Shown: positions 24,668 through 34,207, counted from the stretch's first letter. The stretch: DNA of 64,000 nt from Prevotella melaninogenica (GCF_018127925.1 NZ_CP072348.1:255501-319500); one strand, 5' to 3'. The notes: generated by a model not told the origin, from the letters alone. Program-made: numbers and translations.

Positions 24668-25027
24668 ATGATTAAATATCTATACATTATAGCATCTTTA
24701 ATGTTATTTCTCTTTGTGGGATGTACAAAAGAAGACGTAGATGTAGATGGTGACTACAAGTATGTTAAGACGGATACGATAAGCGTATTATCACATAAAG
24801 AAGACTACTTCTATCCAGGTACATCTATTAGATCGAAAAATAAAGGCTACGTTATAGTAGACAAAGATATGAGAAAATCTGTTGTATCTCATATTGATGG
24901 ATTTGATAGTATCTATGAAGAGGGACACGAATACCTTATCATAGTAAAAGTATATGGTCCACGTTATGAGATGCCAGATTTGTATGGATATAGATACAAG
25001 TTTGTTAGTTTAATTAGTAAAAAGTAA
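24668..25027 (+). CDS. Small lipoprotein with DUF4377-like domain
   Basis: A 119-residue lipoprotein: a hydrophobic signal with lipobox FVGC (Cys19), then an acidic linker (EDVDVDGDY) and a domain ending FDSIYEEGHEYLIIVKV with a final Tyr-rich strand. The YEEG-x-EY pattern is that of DUF4377, a short domain in secreted Bacteroidetes proteins. Function unknown. It has its own 290-bp upstream spacer, in which I see no repeat or RNA, and ends before a strong bidirectional terminator. Confidence 0.7.
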   Translation: MIKYLYIIASLMLFLFVGCTKEDVDVDGDYKYVKTDTISVLSHKEDYFYPGTSIRSKNKGYVIVDKDMRKSVVSHIDGFDSIYEEGHEYLIIVKVYGPRYEMPDLYGYRYKFVSLISKK

Positions 25028-25130
25028 ATTAAATCTGAACCTCCTGTATTTATTTTCTAATGTTTATCTACAATTGATTTGTACTACAATAGTTTCTAAG
25101 TTGTATAAAGACAAAGTCACTTGTGTAAAT

Positions 25131-25168
25131 AGTAACGGCCATAACCCACTAAGGTTATGGCTGTTACT
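25131..25168. terminator. Bidirectional terminator
   Basis: AGTAACGGCCATAACC and GGTTATGGCTGTTACT pair over 16 positions with one G-U, 6-nt loop, with T-rich flank on the right. It separates the lipoprotein gene (plus) from the GT2 operon end (minus). Confidence 0.85.
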
Positions 25169-25185
25169 GTTATTTGGTTTAAATC

Positions 25186-25932
25186 TTAGTTCTTTATCTT
25201 AGGATACTTTCTGAACCAACCATCCATACGGAGTCGGATGACACCGAAGAAGGCTTCTGAGAAGATGCCACCGCTCATCTTGCTTGTTCCCTCACGACGA
25301 TTTACGAAGATGACAGGTACTTCCTTAATCTTGAAACCAATCTTGAAAGAGGTGTACTTCATCTCGATTTGGAAGGCATACCCCTTAAAACGAATCATGT
25401 CTAATGGAATTGTCTCAAGAACACGACGACGATAGCATACGAAACCCGCTGTCGTGTCATGCACGTGGAAACCTGTTACTGCACGAACATACTTGCTGGC
25501 AAAGTAACTCATCAATACACGTCCGATAGGCCAATTTACAACGTTTACTCCACTGACATAACGTGAACCAATTGCAACATCGTAACCTTCGTCATGGGTT
25601 GCAGCATAAAGGCGAGGAAGGTCGTTAGGGTCGTGGCTAAAGTCAGCATCCATCTCAATAATGTATTCGTAGCCATGTTCTAAAGCCCACTTGAAACCTG
25701 TGATATAGGCTGTACCCAAACCTAATTTACCAGAACGCTCAATGATAAAGAGACGATCAGAGAACTCCGTCTTAATCAGATTATGTACGATTTGTGCCGT
25801 CCCATCAGGACTACCATCGTCAATTACCAGAATGTGAAAAAGTTTCTCCAATCGGAATACCGCTCGGATTATCTTCTCTATATTCTCCTTTTCGTTGTAT
25901 GTCGGTATAATTACAATGCTATCGCTTGTCAT
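25186..25932 (-). CDS. Polyprenyl-phosphate mannosyltransferase (GT2, Dpm1-like)
   Basis: A 248-residue family 2 glycosyltransferase. The nucleotide-sugar site is VIDDGSPDGTA with DDGSPDGT at 38-45, and the metal-binding DxD-type motif is MDADFSHDP at 94-102. The close match to bacterial polyprenol monophosphomannose synthases (VIIPTYNEKENI at the start, soluble, no C-terminal membrane domain) suggests transfer of mannose from GDP-mannose to a lipid carrier. It is the last gene of a minus-strand group led by pyrC, 65 bp after plsC. Confidence 0.9.
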   Translation of the reverse strand: MTSDSIVIIPTYNEKENIEKIIRAVFRLEKLFHILVIDDGSPDGTAQIVHNLIKTEFSDRLFIIERSGKLGLGTAYITGFKWALEHGYEYIIEMDADFSHDPNDLPRLYAATHDEGYDVAIGSRYVSGVNVVNWPIGRVLMSYFASKYVRAVTGFHVHDTTAGFVCYRRRVLETIPLDMIRFKGYAFQIEMKYTSFKIGFKIKEVPVIFVNRREGTSKMSGGIFSEAFFGVIRLRMDGWFRKYPKIKN

Positions 25933-25997
25933 AGATTTTTGTTTTTATAGGACAAATGTAGTATAAAAATATGATACTAACAAGTTTTTGTCTATTT

Positions 25998-26810
25998 TTA
26001 TTGGTCTGGATTCTCTACGAAACCTTGGTATTCGGGAGAAAGACCAGCCATAACAGAATCGTATGCTTCATTTAGCGTTTGCTTCTCGAATTCAGCACCT
26101 TTTCCTTTTGGGAAGATTGGTTTGTGAATAGTGAGGCTAAGTCGATGCCATACAGGGAAATGCCAGTCCTTAGTACGAGGCATAACGTCGAAGGAACCAT
26201 TGATGGTAAGTGGACATACTGGTAGCTGAAGCTCATCAGCTAACATGAAAGCTCCACGACGGAACTTACCCATGTGACCAGTAAAACTACGTGCACCTTC
26301 TGGGAATACGACGACAGACATTCCTTCACGAAGGGTTTCACGTGCAGTGTCGTATGTTTTTTTGATTTTACTTGCACCACTCTTATCCACATAAATATGA
26401 TGTGCTTTCTCGCATGCTAATCCTACCAAAGGTATCTTACGGATAGCTTTTTTCATCATCCACTTGAAATTACGACCGAGAAAACCGTAAATCAGAAAGA
26501 TGTCGAAAGCACCTTGATGATTGCTTACAAAGACATAGCTTTGCTTAGGATCAAGATTCTCACGTCCTTCAATCTTTACAGGAAGAAAGAGTATTCGAAT
26601 GGTAAACCACGACCACCATTTCCCTGGGTAGTATCCCCAGAAATGTCCATTACCTATTTGACAGCCAATAGTTGTTGTTAATGCTGTTAGTATAGACGCA
26701 AAGAGGAAGAGCGGGAAGGCAATGAATAGCATGTAAATTCTATACAAAAACGTAATAACCAGCATGGCTATTGAGGATTGCCTTTGTTGTTGTGTTGCAG
26801 TATTACTCAT
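25998..26810 (-). CDS. plsC: 1-acyl-sn-glycerol-3-phosphate acyltransferase (PlsC)
   Basis: About 270 residues from the ATG at 26810 (MSNTATQQQ), chosen because AAAGGA precedes it and because the earlier ATG at 26843 lies within the upstream gene. It acylates lysophosphatidate to phosphatidate at the inner membrane. Motifs: an N-terminal membrane helix, the catalytic HX4D box in SNHQGAFD, the glycerol-phosphate site FPEGARSFTG, and a late PVCPLTI. It is cotranscribed with the phosphoesterase gene just upstream, 19 bp away. Confidence 0.92.
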   Translation of the reverse strand: MSNTATQQQRQSSIAMLVITFLYRIYMLFIAFPLFLFASILTALTTTIGCQIGNGHFWGYYPGKWWSWFTIRILFLPVKIEGRENLDPKQSYVFVSNHQGAFDIFLIYGFLGRNFKWMMKKAIRKIPLVGLACEKAHHIYVDKSGASKIKKTYDTARETLREGMSVVVFPEGARSFTGHMGKFRRGAFMLADELQLPVCPLTINGSFDVMPRTKDWHFPVWHRLSLTIHKPIFPKGKGAEFEKQTLNEAYDSVMAGLSPEYQGFVENPDQ

Positions 26811-26829
26811 AGATGTATCCTTTTTAATT

Positions 26830-28002
26830 TTAATTCTTAACATGTAATGTTATCACCGCTATTTCGTTAGGCATATTAAGGCGGAAGGGTACCAGACCAC
26901 CCAATCCTGCTGTAATATATAGATAGCGTCCGTTCTGTTCATAAAGTCCATAATCCTCCTGTTGGCGGATACTTGTTGGTCGCCATCCAAAGATTTGCAT
27001 CTGTCCGCCGTGTGTATGTCCGCTTAATGTAAGCTGTGCTGTGGTTTTAGGAAGAATAGAACGTTTCCAGGCTGATGGATCATGCTGTAACATAATCACA
27101 AACGGATTTGGTCCTATTCCTTGCATTGCTTTTCTATAGTTGGAATAGTTCGGGAATGGTGGTCTTCCGTCGTTTTCTGTGCCACAAACATATATAGACT
27201 CTTTTGCTGGTGATGTTATTTCTGTGTTTTGATTGCGTAGAAGAGTCCATTTTAATATTTTTTCTTCTGCTTTTATCAAGCGTACTTCCTCTGCAGCCTT
27301 CTCTTTAGCATTACCTTTGATGTATTCCGTATAGTCATGGTTTCCTAAGACAGAGATAGTCCCTTTCATAGGCTGACGGATTACTGAAGCCATTTTCTCA
27401 ACCTCTTCAGGGCGTATGTTTTGTAAATCACCAGTAAAGCAAATGAGGTTGGCTTTCTGCTTTTCAATGCTATCCATCTCTGCTTTCAGAATCTTACTGC
27501 GCCAGCCATTGAAGGTGCCGAGGTGTAAGTCAGATACATGCACAATCCGATAGCCATCAAAAGACTTTGGTAAATCCTTAAAATAGAGGTCTACATGTTT
27601 TACTTGTATGTTAGAAACCCCATATGTGAGCCCATATATAAATGTTCCAACGGCAAAACAGCCAAGGAGTATACCTATATAATGTCCCCAGTTTTGATTT
27701 GTGCGGATGATATATTTCCGAATGATTGAACCCAAGAAGGAGGTGAGTGCAAAGATAGCCTTAGGTCCAACAAGCAAACCGAGAAGGAATATATATGTAT
27801 TCAGCCAGGTGAGGTTGTTAGGCGCAAAGTCGCGTATGGAAGCCATAGCACAGGTATAGATGACCATACCGATAGAAGGTAACCACCATAACAGGCGTTG
27901 CCACCAAGCTATGGGGTAACGTTTGCGGAAATAGTGCATGTCTATATAGAGGTCAGACAGGACTATTATTAATATAAGATATACAACGATTCTGGCTATC
28001 AT
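26830..28002 (-). CDS. Membrane-anchored metallophosphoesterase (YkuE-like)
   Basis: A 390-residue protein: four N-terminal membrane segments (about 1-130), then a calcineurin-type phosphoesterase. The metal-binding motifs are in order: VSDLHLG, FTGDLQN, LGNHDYT, then LQHDPS and LSGHTHGGQM. Members of this group include lipid or nucleotide pyrophosphatases (UDP-diacylglucosamine hydrolases are distant kin), but the substrate is unknown. Its ATG overlaps the stop of the MetH-activation gene (ATGA), so the two are translationally coupled. Neighbouring plsC and GT2 hint at an envelope-lipid role. Confidence 0.88.
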   Translation of the reverse strand: MIARIVVYLILIIVLSDLYIDMHYFRKRYPIAWWQRLLWWLPSIGMVIYTCAMASIRDFAPNNLTWLNTYIFLLGLLVGPKAIFALTSFLGSIIRKYIIRTNQNWGHYIGILLGCFAVGTFIYGLTYGVSNIQVKHVDLYFKDLPKSFDGYRIVHVSDLHLGTFNGWRSKILKAEMDSIEKQKANLICFTGDLQNIRPEEVEKMASVIRQPMKGTISVLGNHDYTEYIKGNAKEKAAEEVRLIKAEEKILKWTLLRNQNTEITSPAKESIYVCGTENDGRPPFPNYSNYRKAMQGIGPNPFVIMLQHDPSAWKRSILPKTTAQLTLSGHTHGGQMQIFGWRPTSIRQQEDYGLYEQNGRYLYITAGLGGLVPFRLNMPNEIAVITLHVKN

Positions 28003-28838
28003 TTCTTCAATAGGGTAGAAGCAAGATACTTCCTTAACTCTTCAACAGGCTTATTACGACGACGTGCATAGTCTTCTAATTGGTCATCATCAATCTTTCC
28101 TAAGTCGAAATATCGGCTTTGAGGATGTGCAAACATAAAGCCCGATACGCTGGCATGAGGTACCATCATTCCACTTTCTGTAAGGTTGATACCAATCCCC
28201 TTCATATCCAATAGTTCGTACAAAAGAAAATTCATACTTGTGTCTGGGATGGATGGATAGCCCACAGCAGGGCGTATGCCTTGATATCTCTCTGCAAGAA
28301 GATCTTTTATAGTAAGTTGCTCATCAGCTGCATACCCCCAATACTTCTTGCGTACATCCTCGTGAAATTTCTCTGCTGTAGCCTCAGCTAATCGGTCAGC
28401 TAAGGTCTGCGAAAGCATACGTTGGTAGGGATCTTCCTCATTGTTGCTTGTAAATGCAGCATCAACAGAAGTTGCAAAGAGTCCAATTGCATCCTTGATA
28501 TCTGAAGAGGCTGGGCGTATGAAATCTGCCAAACAGAGGTTTGGTTTGTCTGGAATAACTTTCTGCTGGCGCAACATTGGAACACGTGTACCATTGATAA
28601 TGATATCATCGCCTTCACTATTGGCTTCACATAGTGCAAAGACAGCACGTGTGTGATATCTCCCTTCCATGTCAGCCAATAATTTCTCAGCTTCTGAATG
28701 CAACTCCAGTTGTGCATCTTTTGCCTTACCATTCATTGACCAAGCATAAAAGAAGTATGCCCAGTTGATGTAAGGAACTATTTCGCTGATATTGTATGTT
28801 ATTATCTTACTTTTGTTATCTACTTTGTTTTCAATCAT
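27999..28838 (-). CDS. Stand-alone activation domain of B12-dependent methionine synthase
   Basis: A 279-residue protein equal to the C-terminal reactivation domain of MetH (PF02965). The AdoMet-binding signature is RPAVGYPSIPD at about 203-213, followed by a SGFMFAHPQSRYFDLGKI stretch; the early part has YFFYAWSMNG and ADFIRP. In full-length MetH this domain reductively methylates inactive cob(II)alamin. Here it is a separate gene in a pyrC operon. It probably serves a truncated MetH encoded elsewhere, as in other Bacteroidetes; the partner is not in this window. Confidence 0.88.
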   Translation of the reverse strand: MIENKVDNKSKIITYNISEIVPYINWAYFFYAWSMNGKAKDAQLELHSEAEKLLADMEGRYHTRAVFALCEANSEGDDIIINGTRVPMLRQQKVIPDKPNLCLADFIRPASSDIKDAIGLFATSVDAAFTSNNEEDPYQRMLSQTLADRLAEATAEKFHEDVRKKYWGYAADEQLTIKDLLAERYQGIRPAVGYPSIPDTSMNFLLYELLDMKGIGINLTESGMMVPHASVSGFMFAHPQSRYFDLGKIDDDQLEDYARRRNKPVEELRKYLASTLLKK

Positions 28839-28844
28839 TATAAC

Positions 28845-30194
28845 TTAGTTATCATTTCGAAAAGTAATCCTTTCACCATGTATGGTGTTATCAAACTCTT
28901 CCTTATTTAACAGGTGGTTTCCATTACAGAAGGTATGTAAGACACGCCATTGATAGGTGTGTCCCATCATTGGACTCCACTTGCATTTACTCTGAATACA
29001 ATCTTCGTTCACCGTCCATGGTTGGTCTGGTGCAACGATAGTAATATCGGCTTTATAACCTTTACGTAGGAAACCTCGTTGGTCAATACGGAAAAGACGA
29101 GCCGGTGCGTGTGACATTAGGTTAACCATCTGTTCTATTGTAAGAACACCTTTGTCAACCAATTCAAGCATGGTGACGAGTGAGAACTGAACCATCGGCA
29201 TACCTGATGCAGCCTTAGAGCAGCCACCTTGCTTCTGTGCCCATAGGTGTGGAGCATGATCAGTACCAATGACCGTAATGCGTCCATCCGTGAGTGCCTG
29301 ACGAATAGCATCTCTATCAGTTATCGTCTTGACAGAAGGATTGCATTTTATGAGTGCTTTCTTTGTAAGATAATCCTCGTTAGAGAAAGCAATATGTGCA
29401 ATAACAGCCTCTAAAGTAATCCTTCCTTCATCTTCTGGGTGATTAGCCAATGATAATTCTTTTGCTGTAGAGATATGAGCAATGTGCAGTTGTGTTTTGT
29501 ACTTTCGTGCTAATTCCACAGCTAAAAGCGAGGAAGCCCAGCATGCCTCAGCACTGCGTATTTCCCAATGATGTGTAATATCTGGGTCGTCGCCAGATTG
29601 TTCTTTGGCAACTTTCATATTCTCGTTGATAATACCAGAATCCTCACAGTGTGTCATCACTGGCAGATTCAACTCTGCAGCAGTACGGAAAGTCATTTCT
29701 AATGCTTCTCGTCGATCAACAAGCATATTCCCTGTTGAGGCTCCCATAAAGAGTTTTATTCCCGGAATAGTGTGGATATCTAATTGAGGGAATAGTGTCT
29801 GATTTGTATTCGTTGCACCAATAAAGAAGCTATAGTTGACATGACTTGAGCGTTTTGCTCGTTCCCACTTGTCTTGTAAAGCCTCTAATGTTGTTGTCTG
29901 TGGACTGGTGTTTGGCATCTCAAAATAAGAGGTGACGCCACCATATGCAGCAGCACGACTTTCACTTTCAATGTCTCCCTTTTCCGTTAGTCCCGGCTCA
30001 CGAAAGTGAACGTGATCATCAATAACACCAGGTAGTACAAAGCACCCCGTGGCGTTGACGATTTCGTCAAATTCTCCACGGGGTGTTTCGTTGTTTTCTA
30101 TAATCTCTATGATACAATCGTCCTCTATGATGAGCGAACCAATAAAGCTTCGCCCTTCATTGACGATAGTTCCACCTTGAATGAGTCTCCTCAT
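28845..30194 (-). CDS. pyrC: Dihydroorotase (PyrC, class I)
   Basis: A 449-residue amidohydrolase closing carbamoyl-aspartate to dihydroorotate in pyrimidine synthesis. Zinc ligands: DDHVHFREPG with His61 and His63, later histidines in THCEDSG and IAHIST, and the catalytic Asp in GTDHAPH. Length fits class I enzymes. It is the first gene of a five-gene minus-strand operon (pyrC, MetH activation domain, phosphoesterase, plsC, GT2), with 6 bp to the next gene. Confidence 0.95.
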   Translation of the reverse strand: MRRLIQGGTIVNEGRSFIGSLIIEDDCIIEIIENNETPRGEFDEIVNATGCFVLPGVIDDHVHFREPGLTEKGDIESESRAAAYGGVTSYFEMPNTSPQTTTLEALQDKWERAKRSSHVNYSFFIGATNTNQTLFPQLDIHTIPGIKLFMGASTGNMLVDRREALEMTFRTAAELNLPVMTHCEDSGIINENMKVAKEQSGDDPDITHHWEIRSAEACWASSLLAVELARKYKTQLHIAHISTAKELSLANHPEDEGRITLEAVIAHIAFSNEDYLTKKALIKCNPSVKTITDRDAIRQALTDGRITVIGTDHAPHLWAQKQGGCSKAASGMPMVQFSLVTMLELVDKGVLTIEQMVNLMSHAPARLFRIDQRGFLRKGYKADITIVAPDQPWTVNEDCIQSKCKWSPMMGHTYQWRVLHTFCNGNHLLNKEEFDNTIHGERITFRNDN

Positions 30195-30307
30195 ATATTA
30201 TATTCTTTATTGTTAGAGGTTGTTTGTTGATTCTTCCGAGATAGGAAGTGAGAGAATTCTACTAAAGTAAGAAGGAATATATTACTAATAGTAGTTTTAT
30301 TTTCTTT

Positions 30308-30388
30308 TGCTGTCATTTTAACATATTGTTTCAACATTCTATAATTCAATTAGTTAAATAACAGAATTGAGTGACGGAAGTGACAGCA
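30308..30388. repeat. 81-bp intergenic element with TGCTGTCA ends (copy 2)
   Basis: Starts TGCTGTCATTTTAACAT and ends GTGACGGAAGTGACAGCA. Same length and ends as the copy at 52707-52787. It lies in the 326-bp spacer upstream of pyrC, which otherwise holds no gene. Confidence 0.75.
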
Positions 30389-30520
30389 ACCTTCGTGTAG
30401 AATAAATAGTTTGTTGTCTATGAACTCTTTATCCGAAGCTCAAAACACTCCTATAGAACCTTATCAAGCAATCGTTCTATCAGCGTAGAACTTAGAACAT
30501 ACGATAGTCGGGACCATAAC

Positions 30521-31369
30521 TTACTCTGGAATAGAGTCACCAGCCATCTGTGTAGGAGTCGGAGGTGCTACAGCAGCATTAGGAGTTGTTCCCGCAGCAT
30601 CATTGGTTCCTGCAGGGTCAACCATTCCGTTCATCTCCTTTTGTGCTTGTAGGAAGTCGGTATAGAATGCTTTTATCTGAGGATTCTGCTTAAAGGTATC
30701 TGTAGCCTTCGACATAATGAATTCTATCCATGATGGCAACTGATTAATCGCATTGGCATACATATAATCATTCATCCATACAGGGTAAGCATTAGGTGTT
30801 GTCTCGTAGCTGATACGTGTAAGGAAACACCATGGACCAAGAATGTTATTGAAGTTCTCTGTAATGAACTTCGTAAAGAGTTTGTCACCCTTGTCATATA
30901 CGTTCAATGCTTTCTTAATAAGTTGAGCATTCACTGTTTCCTCATCATGACCATTCATAATGGCAGCACTTTCCTCATGATCTATTTCTGCATATTGATT
31001 GCGTAGTTGTGTAAATTTCGTCCAGAAATCATTCAGCTTGTCATTCAGCGGTGTGCCACTGACACGCTGTTGTGTGTTGTCCAGTTTAACTGCAATATCT
31101 CCCTTTTCAATAACTACTGGGAACTGTAAGTTGATGTCATCCATGAATATCTGTGCGACCTTAGTAGAGTCGACGGTACCATGGAAAGCAAACTGACCAT
31201 GAACGACGTCACATGAATCTAAGTTAATCAGTGAGTCAGCTTGGTCTGTTTTTAGGTATAACTTTCTTCCATCCAAGCTTGATACGTTGGATGTTCCCTG
31301 TATATTGAATGAGTTGGCACATGACGTAAACACGATAAGTGTTAGAAGTGCGTAAAGAATTTTATTCAT
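30521..31369 (-). CDS. DUF4369 lipoprotein
   Basis: A 282-residue lipoprotein with lipobox FTSC (Cys17). Residues about 20-120 are the DUF4369 beta domain (FNIQGTSNVSSLDGRKLYL, QFAFHGTVDS), which in Bacteroidetes often precedes a thioredoxin domain. Here there is none: the rest is helical and ends in an Ala/Pro/Thr-rich tail (GTTPNAAVAPPTPTQ). So it has the N-terminal half of a TlpA-type protein without the redox half. It is transcribed away from pyrC's promoter region and follows the divIC pair on the same strand. Confidence 0.8.
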   Translation of the reverse strand: MNKILYALLTLIVFTSCANSFNIQGTSNVSSLDGRKLYLKTDQADSLINLDSCDVVHGQFAFHGTVDSTKVAQIFMDDINLQFPVVIEKGDIAVKLDNTQQRVSGTPLNDKLNDFWTKFTQLRNQYAEIDHEESAAIMNGHDEETVNAQLIKKALNVYDKGDKLFTKFITENFNNILGPWCFLTRISYETTPNAYPVWMNDYMYANAINQLPSWIEFIMSKATDTFKQNPQIKAFYTDFLQAQKEMNGMVDPAGTNDAAGTTPNAAVAPPTPTQMAGDSIPE

Positions 31370-31477
31370 AGATAATTAAACTGGTTCTATTTCTTCTCAG
31401 ACAAAATTACATTCTATAATTGAAGCCGAGAAACTTTTTTATTCAAATTAAAACTATCTCTAAGCTTTTAGCTTTTT

Positions 31478-31912
31478 TTAGGTACTTGGACTTTCGCTTT
31501 CCTTCTTTAGTTCGTAGCTGATACGATGAGTAGTATACATCTCTATGATAGCAGAAATAAGTAGGAGTATAACCCAATTGTGATGGAAAATACTTACATA
31601 GCTGCTATAGCTATCTAATGAACCTGCAAAAACAGGACGAAGGAAATGGTAGGAGTCTTCTACCATAAAGAATCCTGCAAGAATGAATCCCCATCCTGCA
31701 AGTGACATAATCTTACGTAAACGACGAATTGAAAGAGATGTTCCAAGGTATCGCTGACGTGACTGCATAAGAGAAAAGGCAACAGCACCAGCAAGCATTA
31801 GCCAACAGGCTATTGGTTGAATCAAAAGGAAAGCGTACAAGCCTGCACCTATAACCATTATGATTCCTCCCAAAAGGTAAATAATTGATTCGAGTTTATT
31901 CAGTTGTCTCAT
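31478..31912 (-). CDS. Four-helix membrane protein next to divIC
   Basis: A 144-residue protein from the ATG at 31912 (MRQLNKLES), which overlaps the end of divIC by 17 bp and so is probably coupled to it. Four hydrophobic segments are seen (ESIIYLLGGIIMVIGAGLYAF, CWLMLAGAVAF, LAGWGFILAGFF, WVILLLISAII), with a basic loop (RQRYLGTSLSIRRLRK) between the second and third. I do not recognise a named family. Its fixed position next to the divisome gene suggests, but does not show, an envelope role. Confidence 0.7.
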   Translation of the reverse strand: MRQLNKLESIIYLLGGIIMVIGAGLYAFLLIQPIACWLMLAGAVAFSLMQSRQRYLGTSLSIRRLRKIMSLAGWGFILAGFFMVEDSYHFLRPVFAGSLDSYSSYVSIFHHNWVILLLISAIIEMYTTHRISYELKKESESPST

Positions 31913-32240
31913 TTTTAGCTGTGTTTTCAGTTTGATGCTCATCATCGCTCAACACGAAGATATCTTCGTTGTCAGCCTTCATGAAGTAACGCTCTCGGGC
32001 AACGCGTGCAATAGCCTTTGGGTCTGTCTTTAGTTCCTTAAGCTGTTGCATGTCATGCTGATATTGGCTGTCATACTTTCGGATTTCAGTTTTTAAGTCT
32101 TCAATCTGATAAGCATACTCTATACGTTTCATAAAACTGTTCTCATCTAAAACGCCTACAATGAGTACGCCCAAGATGATGACGATATGAAACTTAAATC
32201 GGCTGAAAAAATTGTAAATATGTCCGGTAATCTTACTCAC
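31896..32240 (-). CDS. Septum formation initiator FtsB/DivIC-like
   Basis: A 114-residue bitopic protein of the cell-division FtsBL group: a short cytoplasmic start, one membrane helix (FHIVIILGVLIVGVL), then a periplasmic coiled coil (YQIEDLKTEIRKYDSQY) and the family-typical ARERYFMKADNEDIFVL end. I choose GTG at 32240 because the first ATG (32303) lies upstream of the predicted transcript start: the -7 box is at 32260-32267. An AAAGAAG ribosome-binding site precedes the GTG. Confidence 0.85.
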   Translation of the reverse strand: MSKITGHIYNFFSRFKFHIVIILGVLIVGVLDENSFMKRIEYAYQIEDLKTEIRKYDSQYQHDMQQLKELKTDPKAIARVARERYFMKADNEDIFVLSDDEHQTENTAKNETTE

Positions 32241-32259
32241 TTCTTTACATTCTTTTTTG

Positions 32260-32267
32260 CAAAAGTA
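32260..32267 (-). promoter_or_regulatory. -7 box of the divIC pair
   Basis: CAAAAGTA on the plus strand reads TACTTTTG on the minus strand, 20 bp before the GTG start. It decides the start choice for the divIC gene. Confidence 0.55.
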
Positions 32268-32363
32268 AGGAAAAGATTGCATATCGGAGCATGAAACATA
32301 CATATTTTTAGCAAATTAACAATTTAATTCTTTCCTCCTTCCTCCTCTTTTCTTAACTTTTAT

Positions 32364-32371
32364 TACCTTTG
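32364..32371 (+). promoter_or_regulatory. -7 box of dnaX
   Basis: TACCTTTG, 25 bp before the ATG at 32396. Confidence 0.7.
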
Positions 32372-32395
32372 CATATACAATTAGAATTTGAAACT

Positions 32396-34207
32396 ATGGA
32401 TGAATATATTGTTTCGGCGCGAAAGTATCGTCCGATGTCCTTTGATTCCGTTGTTGGACAACAGGCGTTGACGACTACGCTGAAGAATGCTGTGAAGAGT
32501 GGTAAGCTGGCTCATGCCTACCTTTTCTGCGGTCCACGAGGAGTGGGCAAGACTACTTGTGCTCGAATTTTTGCGAAGGCTATCAACTGTGAACATCCAA
32601 CAGCTGATGGTGAGGCTTGTAACGAGTGTGAGAGTTGTAAGGCGTTTGGAGAAGGAAGAAGCTATAATATCTTCGAATTAGATGCTGCCAGCAATAACTC
32701 TGTTGAGAACATCAAGTCATTGATGGATCAGACGCGTATTCCGCCACAGGTTGGTCGCTATAAGGTCTTTATCATTGATGAGGTTCATATGCTCTCTACA
32801 GCTGCCTTTAATGCTTTTCTAAAGACTTTGGAGGAACCGCCTGCACACGTTATCTTCATCCTTGCAACAACAGAAAAACATAAGATTCTCCCAACGATTC
32901 TCTCTCGCTGTCAGATTTACGACTTCGAGCGTATGACGGTTCCTAATATCATCAACCATCTTAAGCGTGTTGCTGAGAAGGAGAACATTCAATTTGACGA
33001 AGAGGCTCTGAACGTTATTGCTGAGAAAGCGGATGGCGGAATGCGTGACGCGCTCTCAATATTCGATCAGGCTGCAAGTTTCTCACAAGGAAATATCACT
33101 TATCAGAAGGTGATTGAGGACTTGAATGTACTCGATGCAGAGAATTATTTTAATATCATCGACCTTGCTTTAGAGAATAAAGTGAGTGAGATAATGGTTC
33201 TCTTGAACAGCGTTATTAATAAGGGATTTGATGGTGGACATCTTGTGAATGGTTTGGCATCTCATGTCCGTAATGTGTTGATGGCAAAGGATGCACAGAC
33301 ACTTCCTTTGCTTGAAGTAAGCGAACAACTGCGTAATCGCTATCAGTTGCAGGCACAAAAATGCCCTATCAACTTCCTTTATACGGCTTTGCAGATTATG
33401 AACCGTTGTGATGTGGAATATCGTCAGAGTTCTAATAAACGTTTGTTGGTGGAACTGACGCTCATCCAAGTAGCGCAAATTACGCAGAAGGATGATGATG
33501 TCCCAGCCTCGGGGCGCAGCCCTAAGCGATTAAAATCCCTGTTCAAGAATCTTATTCTGAAGGCTCAACAGAGACCGACTCCGCAGGTGGTCGGGAGCCT
33601 AAAGCGTGATGATACTGCTGCTCGTGGTTCTAATGATAGCGACGTAGTGTCTGTAGAGGTCGTGTCTTCACCAGAGAAACCCGTCACAGAAACGTCTGGC
33701 GTACGTCCTAAGGTGAATGTATCTTCTGGTCTTCCGAATTCTGTTAATCTCGGTTCATTGACGATGTCATTTGACAATCTACTCAAGACTGATAAGAAGA
33801 AAAAGCAGGATGAGGAAGTTGAAATAACTAATAAGGATGAACATGAAGGCTTTACACAGCAAGACCTTGTTGTGAGTTGGCGTGCTATGTGTTCACGAAT
33901 GCCAGAGCGTATGCAAGCTTTGTCGCAACGCATGAAGAATATCACGCCTACTATTTCAGAGTATCCAGCAATCTTGGTACTTGCTGATAATAATATTCAG
34001 CTCAACGAAATGCTTGCTATCAAGTCGCGTATTCGTGCTACTTTGGCAAAGGAATTGCGTAATGGGCAGATTGAAGTAGAGATTCGTCTTGCTAAGCATG
34101 AGGAAATTAAACCTATGCTTACACCTCGTGAGTCTTTGAGTAAACTTTTGGAAACGAATCATCCTGTTAAGAAACTTATCGATACATTAGGTTTGTGCTT
34201 GGATTAA
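32396..34207 (+). CDS. dnaX: DNA polymerase III subunit gamma/tau (DnaX)
   Basis: About 603 residues from the ATG at 32396 (MDEYIVSARKYRP), the family's usual start; an earlier ATG at 32369 overlaps the -7 box. It is the clamp-loader ATPase. Walker A is GPRGVGKTT, the four-cysteine zinc module follows (CxxxxxxxxCxxCxxC, in CNECESC), then the DExx box IIDEVHMLS and sensor 1 LATTEKHK. Residues beyond about 370 are a low-complexity linker and a tau-type C-terminal domain. It diverges from divIC. A programmed frameshift for a shorter gamma form is not evident to me. Confidence 0.95.
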   Translation: MDEYIVSARKYRPMSFDSVVGQQALTTTLKNAVKSGKLAHAYLFCGPRGVGKTTCARIFAKAINCEHPTADGEACNECESCKAFGEGRSYNIFELDAASNNSVENIKSLMDQTRIPPQVGRYKVFIIDEVHMLSTAAFNAFLKTLEEPPAHVIFILATTEKHKILPTILSRCQIYDFERMTVPNIINHLKRVAEKENIQFDEEALNVIAEKADGGMRDALSIFDQAASFSQGNITYQKVIEDLNVLDAENYFNIIDLALENKVSEIMVLLNSVINKGFDGGHLVNGLASHVRNVLMAKDAQTLPLLEVSEQLRNRYQLQAQKCPINFLYTALQIMNRCDVEYRQSSNKRLLVELTLIQVAQITQKDDDVPASGRSPKRLKSLFKNLILKAQQRPTPQVVGSLKRDDTAARGSNDSDVVSVEVVSSPEKPVTETSGVRPKVNVSSGLPNSVNLGSLTMSFDNLLKTDKKKKQDEEVEITNKDEHEGFTQQDLVVSWRAMCSRMPERMQALSQRMKNITPTISEYPAILVLADNNIQLNEMLAIKSRIRATLAKELRNGQIEVEIRLAKHEEIKPMLTPRESLSKLLETNHPVKKLIDTLGLCLD

